Origin: Alphaproteobacteria bacterium
GTDB taxonomy: Bacteria; Pseudomonadota; Alphaproteobacteria; Sphingomonadales; Sphingomonadaceae
Length of the DNA: 39,642 nucleotides
Direction of reading: 5' to 3'
Assembly: GCA_028293025.1 (NCBI GenBank)
Contig: JAQGLF010000155.1
Coordinates: 1 to 39,642 of the forward strand
Shown here: positions 1 through 7,854 of the stretch, piece after piece
Position numbering within the stretch: the stretch's first letter is position 1
Layout of the letters: each line of letters opens with the position of its first letter
Translations under genes and position numbers: made by a program
The notes under the pieces: model-generated
Database searches by the model: none
Told to the model about the DNA's origin: nothing
The model's input: the letters and a program-made list of their open reading frames with translations, nothing else

Positions 1-275
1 TGTGGGGCCGGCGGCGAGGCGATTACGGGCTGCGGCGCGGCGGGAGCCACGGTCGCGGCCGGCGGCGGCGGCGCGGCCGGATCCTGCCCCAGGATATGCG
101 CCTCCCTTTGGTCGAGCCAGGGCGTCATCTGCGGCTGGCCGGCGAATTGCTGCCGCAGCGCATCGTTGCCCGCGAGGAGCGGATTGCCCCCGGTCGAAGG
201 CTGCGACGCCTGGGAAAGCGCCATCTGCATCAGCATCATTCGCTGAACGTCCGGCGGGTACATGCTCAGGTCCAT
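1..275 (-). CDS. Phage protein of unknown function, 3' end outside window
   Basis: The frame is open from an ATG at 275 to the window edge (91 codons visible). AAGGA lies about 9 bases before this ATG, and the start overlaps the end of the preceding gene, as usual in this operon. A second ATG at 263 is possible. The N-terminus is rich in Met and Gln (MDLSMYPPDVQRMMLMQMAL), followed by a polar stretch and a Pro/Ala-rich tail. No domain is recognised. Its place at the downstream end of a P22-like head/tail module suggests a virion or DNA-ejection protein, but that is inference from position only. Confidence 0.6.
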   Translation of the reverse strand, partial: MDLSMYPPDVQRMMLMQMALSQASQPSTGGNPLLAGNDALRQQFAGQPQMTPWLDQREAHILGQDPAAPPPPAATVAPAAPQPVIASPPAP

Positions 276-646
276 CGGGCGAAATCCTTCCGTAAGATCA
301 TTTGGTGCGGGGCGTAACCATGGTCTTTCAGCAGCCGCGCCCATCCCGGCCGGCTTTCGACCAGCGCGCCCTCGGCGCCGATCTCGCGCAGCCACGCTTC
401 GGCGCGAGGGCGCAGCACCGCGACGACATGCTTCGGACTCCCCGCCGCGATCAGGACGTGACCGTCAAAGGCTCCGGTCGGATAGCGGCGAAGCTCGACA
501 ATCAACGCAGCTTCCGGGCAGGTGAAGATCCGAGCCCAGTTCTCGTTTATGATCGTGTCGAGATGCTCAATTCGGTAGAAACGAGGATCGAGCGCCTTTT
601 CGAATTCCTCGCGCCAAGGGTGATAGTCCACCCATTGGAGGGTCAT
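266..646 (-). CDS. Phage protein, possibly GNAT-like acyltransferase fold
   Basis: The 126-residue protein starts with MTLQWVDYH at an ATG that overlaps the TGA of the upstream gp10-like gene (ATGA), which decides the start over an ATG 16 codons upstream. The middle and end (AALIVELRRYPTG, then ESRPGWARLLKDHGY) resemble small phage proteins with a GNAT-like layout, in which a beta strand carries the acid-rich turn and the C-terminal part ends in a 'GW..LL...GY' motif. No catalytic residue can be assigned with confidence. It belongs to the minus-strand late operon and overlaps the next gene by about ten bases, so translational coupling is likely. A structural role is equally possible. Confidence 0.7.
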   Translation of the reverse strand: MTLQWVDYHPWREEFEKALDPRFYRIEHLDTIINENWARIFTCPEAALIVELRRYPTGAFDGHVLIAAGSPKHVVAVLRPRAEAWLREIGAEGALVESRPGWARLLKDHGYAPHQMILRKDFARWT

Positions 647-2064
647 CGCTCGCCCATGGTTGTACAGCGAAAAACGGGTTTCCCGAGTCGCCACGCCCCC
701 GTCCCGGCGAACTCAATTGCGGCGATCATTCCCGAGGCGCGGAAGTCTTTTTTGTTGCCGGTCGAAATGTCGTAAATAGACAAGACCGTCGATGAGAGCG
801 GTCGATTTTTCATGTAGAGATTCAGACTAACGGCCGCCGGTGAAGGAGTGTGGTCTTGGTTGATGCCTTGCACCGTGACCCGCCGCCGGCCACTGTCCAG
901 ATAGCGATCTCCGGTCTTTATTGACCACGAAGACGCCCCGCCCCCCGCTCCTGCCGCGTTCGGGCCTTGATCGACATAGGCCGGACCTGACGAGAAAATG
1001 CCGTACAGCGCCCCGACCGTCGCGGGGAATAGTGGATCGTCGAACATCGCGGTATATTTACCGGTGCCGCGATACCAGACCGGCCGCTGGGCCATTTGCG
1101 ACTCTCTGGGAGAATAGGTGATGTGCCGCGTACAGTCGGTCAGGCCGTCCCGTGTGTCCGGATAGGCAATCCTCACTTCGCCCCAGCGGGTGAGATAGGT
1201 GAGGTAAATGTTGGCGGCGTAGTTTGTGTCGCAATAGGTGAAAAAGTCTCTGAAGATCGGGCACGGAATGACGCGCGGCAGCGTTCCCGGCTCCCACGCC
1301 CTCAGACGACAATCCGTGCCCAGCCAGTACAGTGTCCCATCAACGACCGTGACGGCGTTCAAGGCGATGCACCCGCAATTTTCATCAACCTTGTCGAAAC
1401 GGTAGGTCTGGCCGGGGTCGCCGAGGTATTGGCCGAGATAGAGCGAACGGGAGGTTAGCACCGCCACATAATTGCCGACCATCCGGGCTGCGACGATTAC
1501 GGCCGAATTCCCCCCCTCAAGGACGTGCTCGAAGGCGTTGTCCGCGCTGGTCGTGGTCCAGTTTGTGAAGTCTTCAAGATCGCAGCCCCGGATGCAGAGG
1601 GCGTTGAAGGTGCCAGACACTTCCTCGTTGCAGCCGAGGGCGAGAACTTGGCGCTCTGGCGTCACCAGGATCGTTGTTATCTGTACCGGGGCTTGCGTGA
1701 TGAGTGTGGCCACGGCGGTGCCGTTCTGCTGGTAGAGACTGCCGTCGGTCGGATTTACGAGGATGGTTGAGCCCCAATTCGCGAACGTCGGGCGAGCCTT
1801 GACCGTCCAGGAGGAGGCGGGCGTGACGTCCGTCGTGGGGGCGCCCCCAAGCCGCAGCGTGCCAGAACTCGTGAACATGAGGGTCGTGCCGCGGCTGAAG
1901 ATGCCGTAGCAATTTGGGAACGCGACATACAAAGCGCCCCCGTCTTGCCCGGTGGCCTGTGGCATCCCCTCAACGAAGCGAACGTTGCTGCCGTCGATCC
2001 AGCGTTGCTCTGAGGCGAAGCTGGTGTCATCGGAGAAGATCCCCGGCGGGATTGACAACTCCAA
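643..2064 (-). CDS. P22 gp10-like packaged-DNA stabilisation protein
   Basis: The 473-residue product opens with 'SIPPGIFSDDTSFASEQRW..GSNVRFVEGMPQ', the signature of phage proteins related to P22 gp10, which plug the portal/adaptor channel after packaging and join head to tail. The rest is a series of beta-rich repeats with Trp and Gly-Thr turns, as in beta-propeller-like tail hub proteins. The start is odd: the annotated first codon is TTG (2064), without a good ribosome site. Three to five codons further upstream the frame reads I-P-Q-F-N behind GGAG with 7-base spacing, so an ATT codon near 2079, or a mutated ATG, may be the true start. A palindrome (CCCGCTCCGGCGGG, about 2088-2101) lies just upstream. 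Confidence 0.8.
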   Translation of the reverse strand: MELSIPPGIFSDDTSFASEQRWIDGSNVRFVEGMPQATGQDGGALYVAFPNCYGIFSRGTTLMFTSSGTLRLGGAPTTDVTPASSWTVKARPTFANWGSTILVNPTDGSLYQQNGTAVATLITQAPVQITTILVTPERQVLALGCNEEVSGTFNALCIRGCDLEDFTNWTTTSADNAFEHVLEGGNSAVIVAARMVGNYVAVLTSRSLYLGQYLGDPGQTYRFDKVDENCGCIALNAVTVVDGTLYWLGTDCRLRAWEPGTLPRVIPCPIFRDFFTYCDTNYAANIYLTYLTRWGEVRIAYPDTRDGLTDCTRHITYSPRESQMAQRPVWYRGTGKYTAMFDDPLFPATVGALYGIFSSGPAYVDQGPNAAGAGGGASSWSIKTGDRYLDSGRRRVTVQGINQDHTPSPAAVSLNLYMKNRPLSSTVLSIYDISTGNKKDFRASGMIAAIEFAGTGAWRLGKPVFRCTTMGER

Positions 2065-2112
2065 GTTGAATTGAGGAATGGCCTGTCTCCCGCTCCGGCG
2101 GGATGACCGCCA

Positions 2113-2748
2113 CTAGTTTTCGTTCAGTCGTTCGGTGTCGGCATTTGTGACGATGTGGTTAGCGATATGCCCGACGTGCCAGCTAAGTCCGTGATCCAGA
2201 AAGACCGGAACGCCCGCCGTCTCCAGCTTGCGAAAAAGGAACACATCCTCGCCATGTCTCAAACGCGAGCCGTCCATTTCCTGCTGGAACAGGGGCCACC
2301 TTAGTTGAGCGAATGCTGTCATTCGGATCAGGCAAAGGCCAAGCCCCAGGGTCGCGACCCGCTCCATCTCGCTCGCTTCAGCCTTGGCTTTTGTGGTATA
2401 AACTGACTTGTAGCCGTTGCCGTTCTTGATCGAGGCAGTCGGCAGCGACGGGTCCATTCGGCGCGGGTAATTCACTCCGACAACCGGCTTATCGTGCGCG
2501 AGCAACCTCAAGAGCGCATCGGGCGGAAAGGTGTGGTCCGCATCCGTCCAAAGTACAGCCTCGGCGCCCCACTCGCGGGCAGAAAGAACCAATTCGCTCC
2601 GGTTTGACGCGATGGAAGAGGATTCTACGAAAAAGACTTCCAGGTCGTGATCCGAATGACGGGCAGTGTGATAAATGAGCTTCGCGAGGCTGACCGACCA
2701 TTCGCCTCGAACATCGCCGTGGATCGGCACGCAAATCGCTATTTTCAT
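2113..2748 (-). CDS. GT-A-type glycosyltransferase in phage tail module
   Basis: The 211-residue protein has a Rossmann-like start (MKIAICVPIHGDVRGEW), a predicted nucleotide-binding segment and a D-x-D motif (TDADH, Asp69/Asp71) typical of metal-dependent GT-A glycosyltransferases. Later it has a GEDVFLFRKL segment, like the 'ED' catalytic region of family-2-type enzymes, and a conserved LSWHVGH end. There are no membrane segments. It lies between the tail-fibre-like gene (35 bases upstream) and the gp10-like gene on the same strand, so it is made with the virion proteins. It may decorate a virion protein or the host surface polysaccharide. The donor and acceptor cannot be told from sequence. 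Confidence 0.8.
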   Translation of the reverse strand: MKIAICVPIHGDVRGEWSVSLAKLIYHTARHSDHDLEVFFVESSSIASNRSELVLSAREWGAEAVLWTDADHTFPPDALLRLLAHDKPVVGVNYPRRMDPSLPTASIKNGNGYKSVYTTKAKAEASEMERVATLGLGLCLIRMTAFAQLRWPLFQQEMDGSRLRHGEDVFLFRKLETAGVPVFLDHGLSWHVGHIANHIVTNADTERLNEN

Positions 2749-2782
2749 AGTCTGTGAGAGTAGCAGGCCCCGGCTTCGGAAA

Positions 2783-3919
2783 CTAGGCGTTCACCGCTTT
2801 CAGCACCGCGAAATTGATGACGACCGCCTCGGACAGCGAGCCGGCCGAGACATTCCGGATAGCGATGCTGCACGATCCCGCCGCAGTCGCCTGCACGACG
2901 ATCAAATAGGCCAGCGAAGTTGCCCCGGAAGCGATCGAGACGTTCACGACGTCCGTTGCGGCGATGAGACTGTTGGTGAGCGTGAAGGCGACGGACGTAT
3001 TCGCCGCCAGCGCCGCCGCGTTCATGGTGATCTGACCGTTGGTCTTGTTCAGCGTAACCCCAGTGGCCTTGTTCGTCGCCTGGGTGACCGCGCCGCCTGA
3101 GCCTGTTGCGTAGCCCTGCGCCCCGGTGCCGGAGATAAGCTGGTTGCCGGTGCTGTTGGAGACGCCGGTGACCGTGAGGCCGGTGGGATCGAGAGCCGCG
3201 TATCTCGTAAGAATGCCAGTGGCAGGGGCGCCGAGAAAGAACTCCAGCCGGCCTTCGAACCCGTTCGCGTTCACAATGGTGTTGTTGACAAAGCCGAGGA
3301 TCGCGGCGGTGTCGCGAAAGTCGGTTCCATCGCTGCCGGTCCACGAGAGGCGGCCAAGGTCGTCGGTCGTGGTGGAAATAGCGGTATGCGAGCCCGTGGT
3401 GCCGTTCTCGGAGCGCGCGAAGCTCCATTTATAGCCACTACCTGTCCCCGCCTTGTGGCGGACCAGCAGAGAGACGGCTTGCGAAGCGGGCAGAGTGGAG
3501 GGGCCAACGATCTGGTTCTGCACGGCCGCCGCCGCGCCGCCCGCGCTGCGGTAAGTATATGCATTGCTGTAGGCGATGCGGAAGTTGGTGGACGCATAGA
3601 ACGTGTCGGTCGTCATGCCGTCCGTGAACGCCTGCCCACCCGCCAGATTGGCCTTTGCCGCAAGGTCCGCCGTCAGGTTCGTGACTTGGCTCTCGGCGAT
3701 GTTCGGGATGTCGCCGGCAACGAGCGTGACGGCGGTGACATTGATTGCGAGGCCGCCCGAGCCGTCGAATGTCCCGCCCGCCGCGGTCGCTTTACCGGTG
3801 ATCGAAAAGGTGCGCGCGGTAGTGAGCTTGGCCGCCGAACCGGTGGTGTTCTGATTGAGCGTGGGAAAATCGCCCGCCACCGCTATCGAAGGCACCCCGG
3901 TCGCGGCCGTGTTCTTCAA
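2783..3919 (-). CDS. Tail-fibre-like protein, C-terminal part after frameshift
   Basis: The 378-residue reading frame contains fibre-type repeats ('LNQNTTGSAAKLTTARTFSI', 'GDFPTL', 'DIPNI..SQVTNLTADLAAKA') and a beta-rich, Gly/Ser/Thr-rich body, as in phage tail fibres and host-recognition proteins. The frame starts only at a TTG (3919) overlapping the TGA of the preceding frame. The protein sequence continues naturally from that frame: read across the junction it gives VSLAAL-ATGILKNT-AATGVPS, a continuous fibre motif. One C is apparently missing around 3933-3937. I regard this frame and the next feature as one broken gene. The C-terminal 100 residues have little homology signal by eye. Confidence 0.7.
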   Translation of the reverse strand: MKNTAATGVPSIAVAGDFPTLNQNTTGSAAKLTTARTFSITGKATAAGGTFDGSGGLAINVTAVTLVAGDIPNIAESQVTNLTADLAAKANLAGGQAFTDGMTTDTFYASTNFRIAYSNAYTYRSAGGAAAAVQNQIVGPSTLPASQAVSLLVRHKAGTGSGYKWSFARSENGTTGSHTAISTTTDDLGRLSWTGSDGTDFRDTAAILGFVNNTIVNANGFEGRLEFFLGAPATGILTRYAALDPTGLTVTGVSNSTGNQLISGTGAQGYATGSGGAVTQATNKATGVTLNKTNGQITMNAAALAANTSVAFTLTNSLIAATDVVNVSIASGATSLAYLIVVQATAAGSCSIAIRNVSAGSLSEAVVINFAVLKAVNA

Positions 3920-4527
3920 GATGCCGGTCGCAAGGCGGCGAGCGAGACGCCGTTGATCTTGACGACGGTGACGGCATTGGACCCGGCCGCCGCCGTGGCG
4001 TCGCCGGCCAGCGCCGCCCGGTCCAGCGTCCCGGCCGAGAAGCTCAGCGTGCCGCCGATCGTCACCGCCGACCAGGCGTCGACGCCCGAGCGGTAATAAA
4101 GCGTGCTCGTCCCGCTCAGCCCCTCCAGCGCGGCGAGGTCGTTGGCCAGCGCGAAGGTCGGGTTGCCGGCGACGCCGTTGCCGTTGGCGATGGCGAGGCC
4201 GGCGGCGGGGCCGATGATCGTGCGGCCGGCAAAAGCGTCGGGAGCCGTCTGCGCGACCAGGCCGTTGGCGTTATAGGCCGCAAGCGCCGCCAGCGTCGGG
4301 TCGTATGGCTGCACCTCCCGCCAGCCGGCGCCGTCCGAATAGGTGACGCGCGCGACGCTCGCATTCCAGGCGAGGCCGCCGCCATAATCGGCCGCGTTCG
4401 GCAGATCGGCGCTCGCCGAGGGCCATAGCCGCAGCGGCGCGTCCATCACCTGCTTGAACGCGGCGAGGATCGAATCCGAGAAGCGCCGGAGCCAGATCGG
4501 CCCGTCGGACGGCGTGAACAGCCTCAC
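3916..4527 (-). CDS. Tail-fibre-like protein, N-terminal part before frameshift
   Basis: Translation starts at a GTG (4527) that overlaps the TGA of the adaptor gene (GTGA). The first 35 residues (RLFTPSDGPIWLRRFSDSIL) look like a virion-attachment segment. The rest (GLAIANGNGVAGNPTFALAND, LAALEGLSGTSTLYYRSG) is the common beta-prism/fibre stem repeat of phage tail fibres. The frame ends in LAALRPAS and a stop at 3916, exactly where the next frame resumes the expected sequence. No slippery heptamer of the X-XXY-YYZ type is visible, so a single-base deletion (real or a sequencing error) is more likely than programmed frameshifting. Confidence 0.7.
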   Translation of the reverse strand: MRLFTPSDGPIWLRRFSDSILAAFKQVMDAPLRLWPSASADLPNAADYGGGLAWNASVARVTYSDGAGWREVQPYDPTLAALAAYNANGLVAQTAPDAFAGRTIIGPAAGLAIANGNGVAGNPTFALANDLAALEGLSGTSTLYYRSGVDAWSAVTIGGTLSFSAGTLDRAALAGDATAAAGSNAVTVVKINGVSLAALRPAS

Positions 4528-5159
4528 CGGCCGGCCGTGATGCTGAAGCCGGCACGGCCGGGAAGATCGGAGGCAAGGCCGCTCGCCGCCCGCCGCCGCG
4601 TCTCGCGGCGCAGCTTCGCCAGCGCCTCCTCCTCCTCGTCGCGGGCCAGCGCCAGGCCGTCGGCATCGCGCAGCGCGCCGCGGGCGAGGATCTTCTTCGC
4701 CGCGCCGAGGATCAGCCGATAGGCCTCTTCCGTCCATCCGTTGGCGGCGGACGGATCCGCCGGCACGCCGAGATCGGCGATGCCATAGGCGTCGAGCGTG
4801 TAGGCGGCATCCGGCATCGGCCAGAAATGCAGCGCACCCCCGTCCTCCGCCCAGCGGCAGGGCGGGCCCGTCTCGATCCGCCCCTGGAGGCTCTCCAGCG
4901 GCACCTTGCGAAGCGCCGCCCCCTGCCGGGCGACCAAGGTCGCCGCCCGCATGCCGGCGGGCAAGGCGGCGGTCGGGGCGCCCGCCGCAGTCTCGATATT
5001 TCCCGCGGCACGATTGAACCAGAACGGTTCGTCGGCATAGGTCTCGATCGCATCGGCGATCGCATCGGTCAAAGCCTGGGCGAGCTCGCCGCCCGGCCCG
5101 AGATCGTCCCGATTGGTATCGAGCACGATCCGCGTCTGCAGTTCCCCCAAGGTCGCCAT
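4524..5159 (-). CDS. Head-tail adaptor, P22 gp4-like
   Basis: The 211-residue protein starts MATLGELQTRIVLDTNRDDL, followed by a helical stretch (ALTDAIADAIETYADEPFWFN) and a beta region, then a charged C-terminal helix rich in Glu/Arg. This layout, and the position directly after the coat gene, matches the P22 gp4-type tail accessory factor family that binds the portal and completes the head. The start at 5159 was chosen because further upstream the frame runs into a palindromic repeat. The stop overlaps the GTG of the fibre-like gene, so the two are probably translationally coupled. Confidence 0.7.
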   Translation of the reverse strand: MATLGELQTRIVLDTNRDDLGPGGELAQALTDAIADAIETYADEPFWFNRAAGNIETAAGAPTAALPAGMRAATLVARQGAALRKVPLESLQGRIETGPPCRWAEDGGALHFWPMPDAAYTLDAYGIADLGVPADPSAANGWTEEAYRLILGAAKKILARGALRDADGLALARDEEEEALAKLRRETRRRAASGLASDLPGRAGFSITAGR

Positions 5160-5186
5160 AAGCGGTCCCTCCCTTCTTCTCGGTAG

Positions 5187-5286
5187 CCTCCCCCTCGATG
5201 GGGGAGGTTGGTGGGTGTGAGGTTCGACCCAAGGCTGAGCGGATATCCAACCGCGCGCCCACCCGCCTCCCCCATCGAGGGGGAGG
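5187..5286. repeat. Inverted 21-bp repeats between coat and adaptor genes
   Basis: Two copies of a 21-base G/C-rich palindrome-like unit (CCTCCCCCTCGATGGGGGAG plus one G) lie at 5187-5207 and, in exact reverse complement, at 5266-5286, 58 bases apart. Both are followed by a related GGTGGG tail. It resembles the paired REP/BIME elements scattered through alphaproteobacterial chromosomes. In this operon it would fold in the mRNA between coat and adaptor and could act as a processing or attenuation hairpin. Confidence 0.75.
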
Positions 5287-5327
5287 AGAGGGAGGGGCCG
5301 CAAAGCCCCCTCCCCCCTCCCTCATGC

Positions 5328-6524
5328 TCAGTTGTTGTGCAGCCGGCAGGCCAGCGCCCCGCGCAGCGTCTTGTACCCATAGAGCACGTCGAGCCGCGTC
5401 GGGAACCGGTCCGAATTGATGTCGTACTGCCGCACGACCCGCATCGAGACGCCGTCCATCACCTCGCGCCGGGCGAAGTCGACGCCCTGCGGCATCACCA
5501 GGTCGGCGGTGGCGAAGGCGAAGGCCTCCTTCTGGAACAGCAGGGAGGTGCCGACCGCGGTCGAGGCGGTGCCGGCGACGGTCACCGCCTGGGTGGCGCC
5601 GGTCGCGGTCGCGATGCAATTCTGCTTCGCGCCGCCCAGGATGATGCTCGGCGAGATCGACACCGCGCCGCCGCCGCCCGCATAATCGGCGGTGACGACG
5701 AACTGGCGCGCGACGCCCTGGTCCGCCTTGGATTCCGGGTGGACCCGGTTGATCCCGGCGACGGTGACGACATCGCCCTTCTTCAGCGTGCCGGTGCCGG
5801 TGGCGACGGTGATCGCGGCATATTCGGTGCCGTCGGCCGCGAGCGTCGTCGTGTTGGTCGTATAGGCCCCGTTCGCCGCGCCGCGGGCGTGCGCCGGCAC
5901 CAGCGTGTTCTCGGCAAAGTCGAAGCCGGCGGTGCGACCGACATAGCCCTCCTTATATTGCTTGGCGATCACCTCCTGGGCGTTGAACAGGCCCTTGACG
6001 TCGGTGACGATGTCGACCTGGTCCTGGGTGTTGAGCAGGGCGGTGCGGTCGTTGGACGGCGTCAGATGGTCCTGCAGGATCTTGCGGCCCTGCAGCACCT
6101 TGGAAAGCGTCGCGGCCGCCCCGCCGTTCCACACCGAATTGGCGACGTCCTTGTACATGGAGAGCGCGTCCGCCTCGATATTGGCGGCGAGCACCGACAT
6201 CGCCGGCTCGAGGATGCGCGAGGAGAAATCGTCCAGGCTCATCGTCAGATCGGCCGAGGTGAAGTTGAGGTCGACGCCCTTCTGGGTCGCGACCTGCAGC
6301 GCCACGCTCGTCTCGGAGGTGTCCTGCGCGCCGAGCGTCGCGCCGGTCCGGACCGTGTACTGGTTCGGCAGGCGGATCTTCAGCGTGTCGCCGATCTTGG
6401 CGCCGGATTTGGCGAAGCTGTCGTCATATTCGCGGACGATGTTGCCGACGAAGTTGAGCTTCTGGTGGAGGATGCGGAGCGCCTCGCGGGTCACCGCGAC
6501 GGCAGTCAAAAGGCTGTTTGCCAT
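5328..6524 (-). CDS. Major capsid protein, P22 coat (gp5) family
   Basis: The 398-residue protein matches the P22 coat family in length and plan. It has an N-arm with 'MANSLLTAVAVTREALRILHQKLNFVGN', the 'GDTLKIRLPNQYTVRTG' strand region, 'LNFTSADLTMSLDDFSSRIL', a helical spine, a central insertion ('ANGAYTTNTTTLAADGTEYAAI..GTGTLKKGDVVTVAGINRV') in the place of the P22 I-domain, and the C-terminal 'PQGVDFARREVMDGVSMRVVRQYDINSDRFPTRLDVLYG' strand. Such proteins have the HK97 fold and assemble around a scaffold, which is encoded immediately upstream. Fusion, truncation or frameshift is not seen. Confidence 0.93.
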   Translation of the reverse strand: MANSLLTAVAVTREALRILHQKLNFVGNIVREYDDSFAKSGAKIGDTLKIRLPNQYTVRTGATLGAQDTSETSVALQVATQKGVDLNFTSADLTMSLDDFSSRILEPAMSVLAANIEADALSMYKDVANSVWNGGAAATLSKVLQGRKILQDHLTPSNDRTALLNTQDQVDIVTDVKGLFNAQEVIAKQYKEGYVGRTAGFDFAENTLVPAHARGAANGAYTTNTTTLAADGTEYAAITVATGTGTLKKGDVVTVAGINRVHPESKADQGVARQFVVTADYAGGGGAVSISPSIILGGAKQNCIATATGATQAVTVAGTASTAVGTSLLFQKEAFAFATADLVMPQGVDFARREVMDGVSMRVVRQYDINSDRFPTRLDVLYGYKTLRGALACRLHNN

Positions 6525-6586
6525 GGTTCAAATTCCATCTGTGGGAAGGCCGGCGCCTCACGGCGCGGGTTTGGGTTGAAACAATT

Positions 6587-6713
6587 CCCCTCTCCCTTTC
6601 GCGGGAGAGGGTGCCGCGCAAAGTGCGGCGGGTGAGGGAACGCTCGATCGCATCCTGCTCCCCGGCGAAGGCCAGGGCCCAGCCCCTTTCTGCGCCCCGG
6701 CCTTCGCCGGGGA
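6587..6713. repeat. Two host-type palindromes between scaffold and coat
   Basis: The first element (6587-6638) has CCCCTCTCCC facing GGGAGAGGG, then a second small hairpin and GGGTGAGGG. The second (6661-6713) is a perfect 14-base inverted repeat, CCCCGGCGAAGGCC / GGCCTTCGCCGGGG. Related sequences occur elsewhere in the window in chromosomal spacers (23777-23917, 27387-27424, 7720-7744), so these are dispersed bacterial repeats that entered the phage operon. Confidence 0.75.
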
Positions 6714-6734
6714 ACATCAGGAGCAAGCCGCAGC

Positions 6735-7640
6735 TCAGCGGACCCGCTTGCGGACCTGCTCGTTCCGGCGACGCGCCCATTCGTCGACGCTCAGCCGGTC
6801 GTCCAGTCCCTTGGGCGGAGACGCGCTGGTCCCCACCCGGGCTGCTGGCTCGGCGGTCTGGGCGGCGGCATGGCGCTGCGCCTGCTGCTGCTTTTTGGCG
6901 ATGCTTCGATACTGCCAGGCATCGTGCAGGACCTTCACCATGCGCGGATCGGTGAACTCCTCGATCTCCCCGCGCTGAAAGCCGTATTGCGAAACGCCGT
7001 GGTCCAGCAGCGCCTCGGCGAGCCGGGGCGACCAGTCCTTGATGTCGCGCGCAAGCACCGCGCGCCCTTCCTCGATCTGCCTGGCAGTCTCCTGCTGCTG
7101 GACGAGATGGCGCTGCTGCGCGACCTGCGCGAACTGCCCGGCGGCCTGGGACCGGGCATTCTGAAGCTGCTGGAACTGCCGCCAGCCTTTCTGGGCCTCG
7201 AACGGGTCCTGGTCTTCCCAGGTGTCCCAGTCGATCCGCTGATAATGCGCGAGCTGCTGGTCGATCGTGACCAGCTGCGCCCGCGCCGCCACCTCCGCCT
7301 CGCCGGTGCCGCGGATGGCCTGCCGCTCGGCCTCGACGGCCCGGCGCAGATCCGCCACTTCCTGGGTCTTGCGGGTATAGTCGGCCTGCCGAAGGAACGC
7401 GTCCTTCAGCGCCTTGGGCACCTGGTATTTCTTGCCGTCATGCTCGACCTCCTCGATCTCGGAAGCGGGGTCGGCATCGCCGGGCTCCTCTTCCTCGGGC
7501 GCCTGCCCCGAGCTTGTGGAAGAATCCTGTCCTGAGCCTGTCGAAGGGTCGAGCTCCTGGGAGACTTCCTGCGCCGGGCTGCCGATGTCGAGCGACGTGT
7601 CGGCACCCTCGACCGGATTGGTCGCACTTTCGAATTCCAT
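6735..7640 (-). CDS. Capsid scaffolding protein
   Basis: The 301-residue protein is very acidic at the start and basic at the end. It contains 'EVEHDGKKYQVPKALKDAFLRQADYTRKTQEVADL' (about residues 64-98), the hallmark of phage scaffold proteins of this group. A long Gln/Arg/Ala-rich coiled coil follows, and the C-terminus is basic (DEWARRRNEQVRKRVR), like the coat-binding end of P22 scaffold. It lies directly upstream of the coat gene. The ATG at 7640 has GGAG at 7-base spacing. About residues 31-47 (DPSTGSGQDSSTSSGQA) are the in-frame translation of a bacterial palindromic repeat, an unusual insertion in a virion assembly gene. Confidence 0.85.
   Translation of the reverse strand: MEFESATNPVEGADTSLDIGSPAQEVSQELDPSTGSGQDSSTSSGQAPEEEEPGDADPASEIEEVEHDGKKYQVPKALKDAFLRQADYTRKTQEVADLRRAVEAERQAIRGTGEAEVAARAQLVTIDQQLAHYQRIDWDTWEDQDPFEAQKGWRQFQQLQNARSQAAGQFAQVAQQRHLVQQQETARQIEEGRAVLARDIKDWSPRLAEALLDHGVSQYGFQRGEIEEFTDPRMVKVLHDAWQYRSIAKKQQQAQRHAAAQTAEPAARVGTSASPPKGLDDRLSVDEWARRRNEQVRKRVR
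7505..7550. repeat. Palindromic repeat inserted in frame in scaffold gene
   Basis: The stretch reads ...CCCGAGCTTGTGGAAG..., then CCTGAGCCTGTCGAAGGG. These are two related copies of the 'CTGAGC-TGTCGAAGG' unit common in sphingomonad spacers. On the coding strand they give the peptide repeats DPSTGSGQ and DSSTSSGQ. A similar element is found in the portal gene (16998-17132). Confidence 0.8.
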
Positions 7641-7719
7641 TATCCATCTCCGGGAAAAGCCGCGCCTCCCGGCGCGGCGGGTTGTGCCGCTGCCTCAGGG
7701 GCTTGGCGGCAAATTCCTG

Positions 7720-7744
7720 TTCCCCGGCGAAAGCCGGGGTCCAG
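7720..7744. repeat. Short intergenic palindrome (CCCCGGCGAAAGCCGGGG)
   Basis: This hairpin lies in the 214-base spacer between the LprI-like gene L1 and the scaffold gene and is of the same type as 6661-6713. Nothing else is visible in the spacer 7641-7854 except the scaffold ribosome site near 7648. Confidence 0.6.
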
Positions 7745-7854
7745 TCATGCGATGGCGGTCGCCGACTCTATGAGAGCGCAGTTGCGCCCGTGACGAGAGC
7801 CTGCCGGATCGAACCCGCTAACCTTGGCCGCCATGCACCGGCAGCACGACAAGG

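Noticed and set aside
3916-3940. Programmed -1 frameshift in the tail-fibre gene
   Set aside because: No X-XXY-YYZ slippery site or evident downstream stem is present at the junction, so an indel is more likely.
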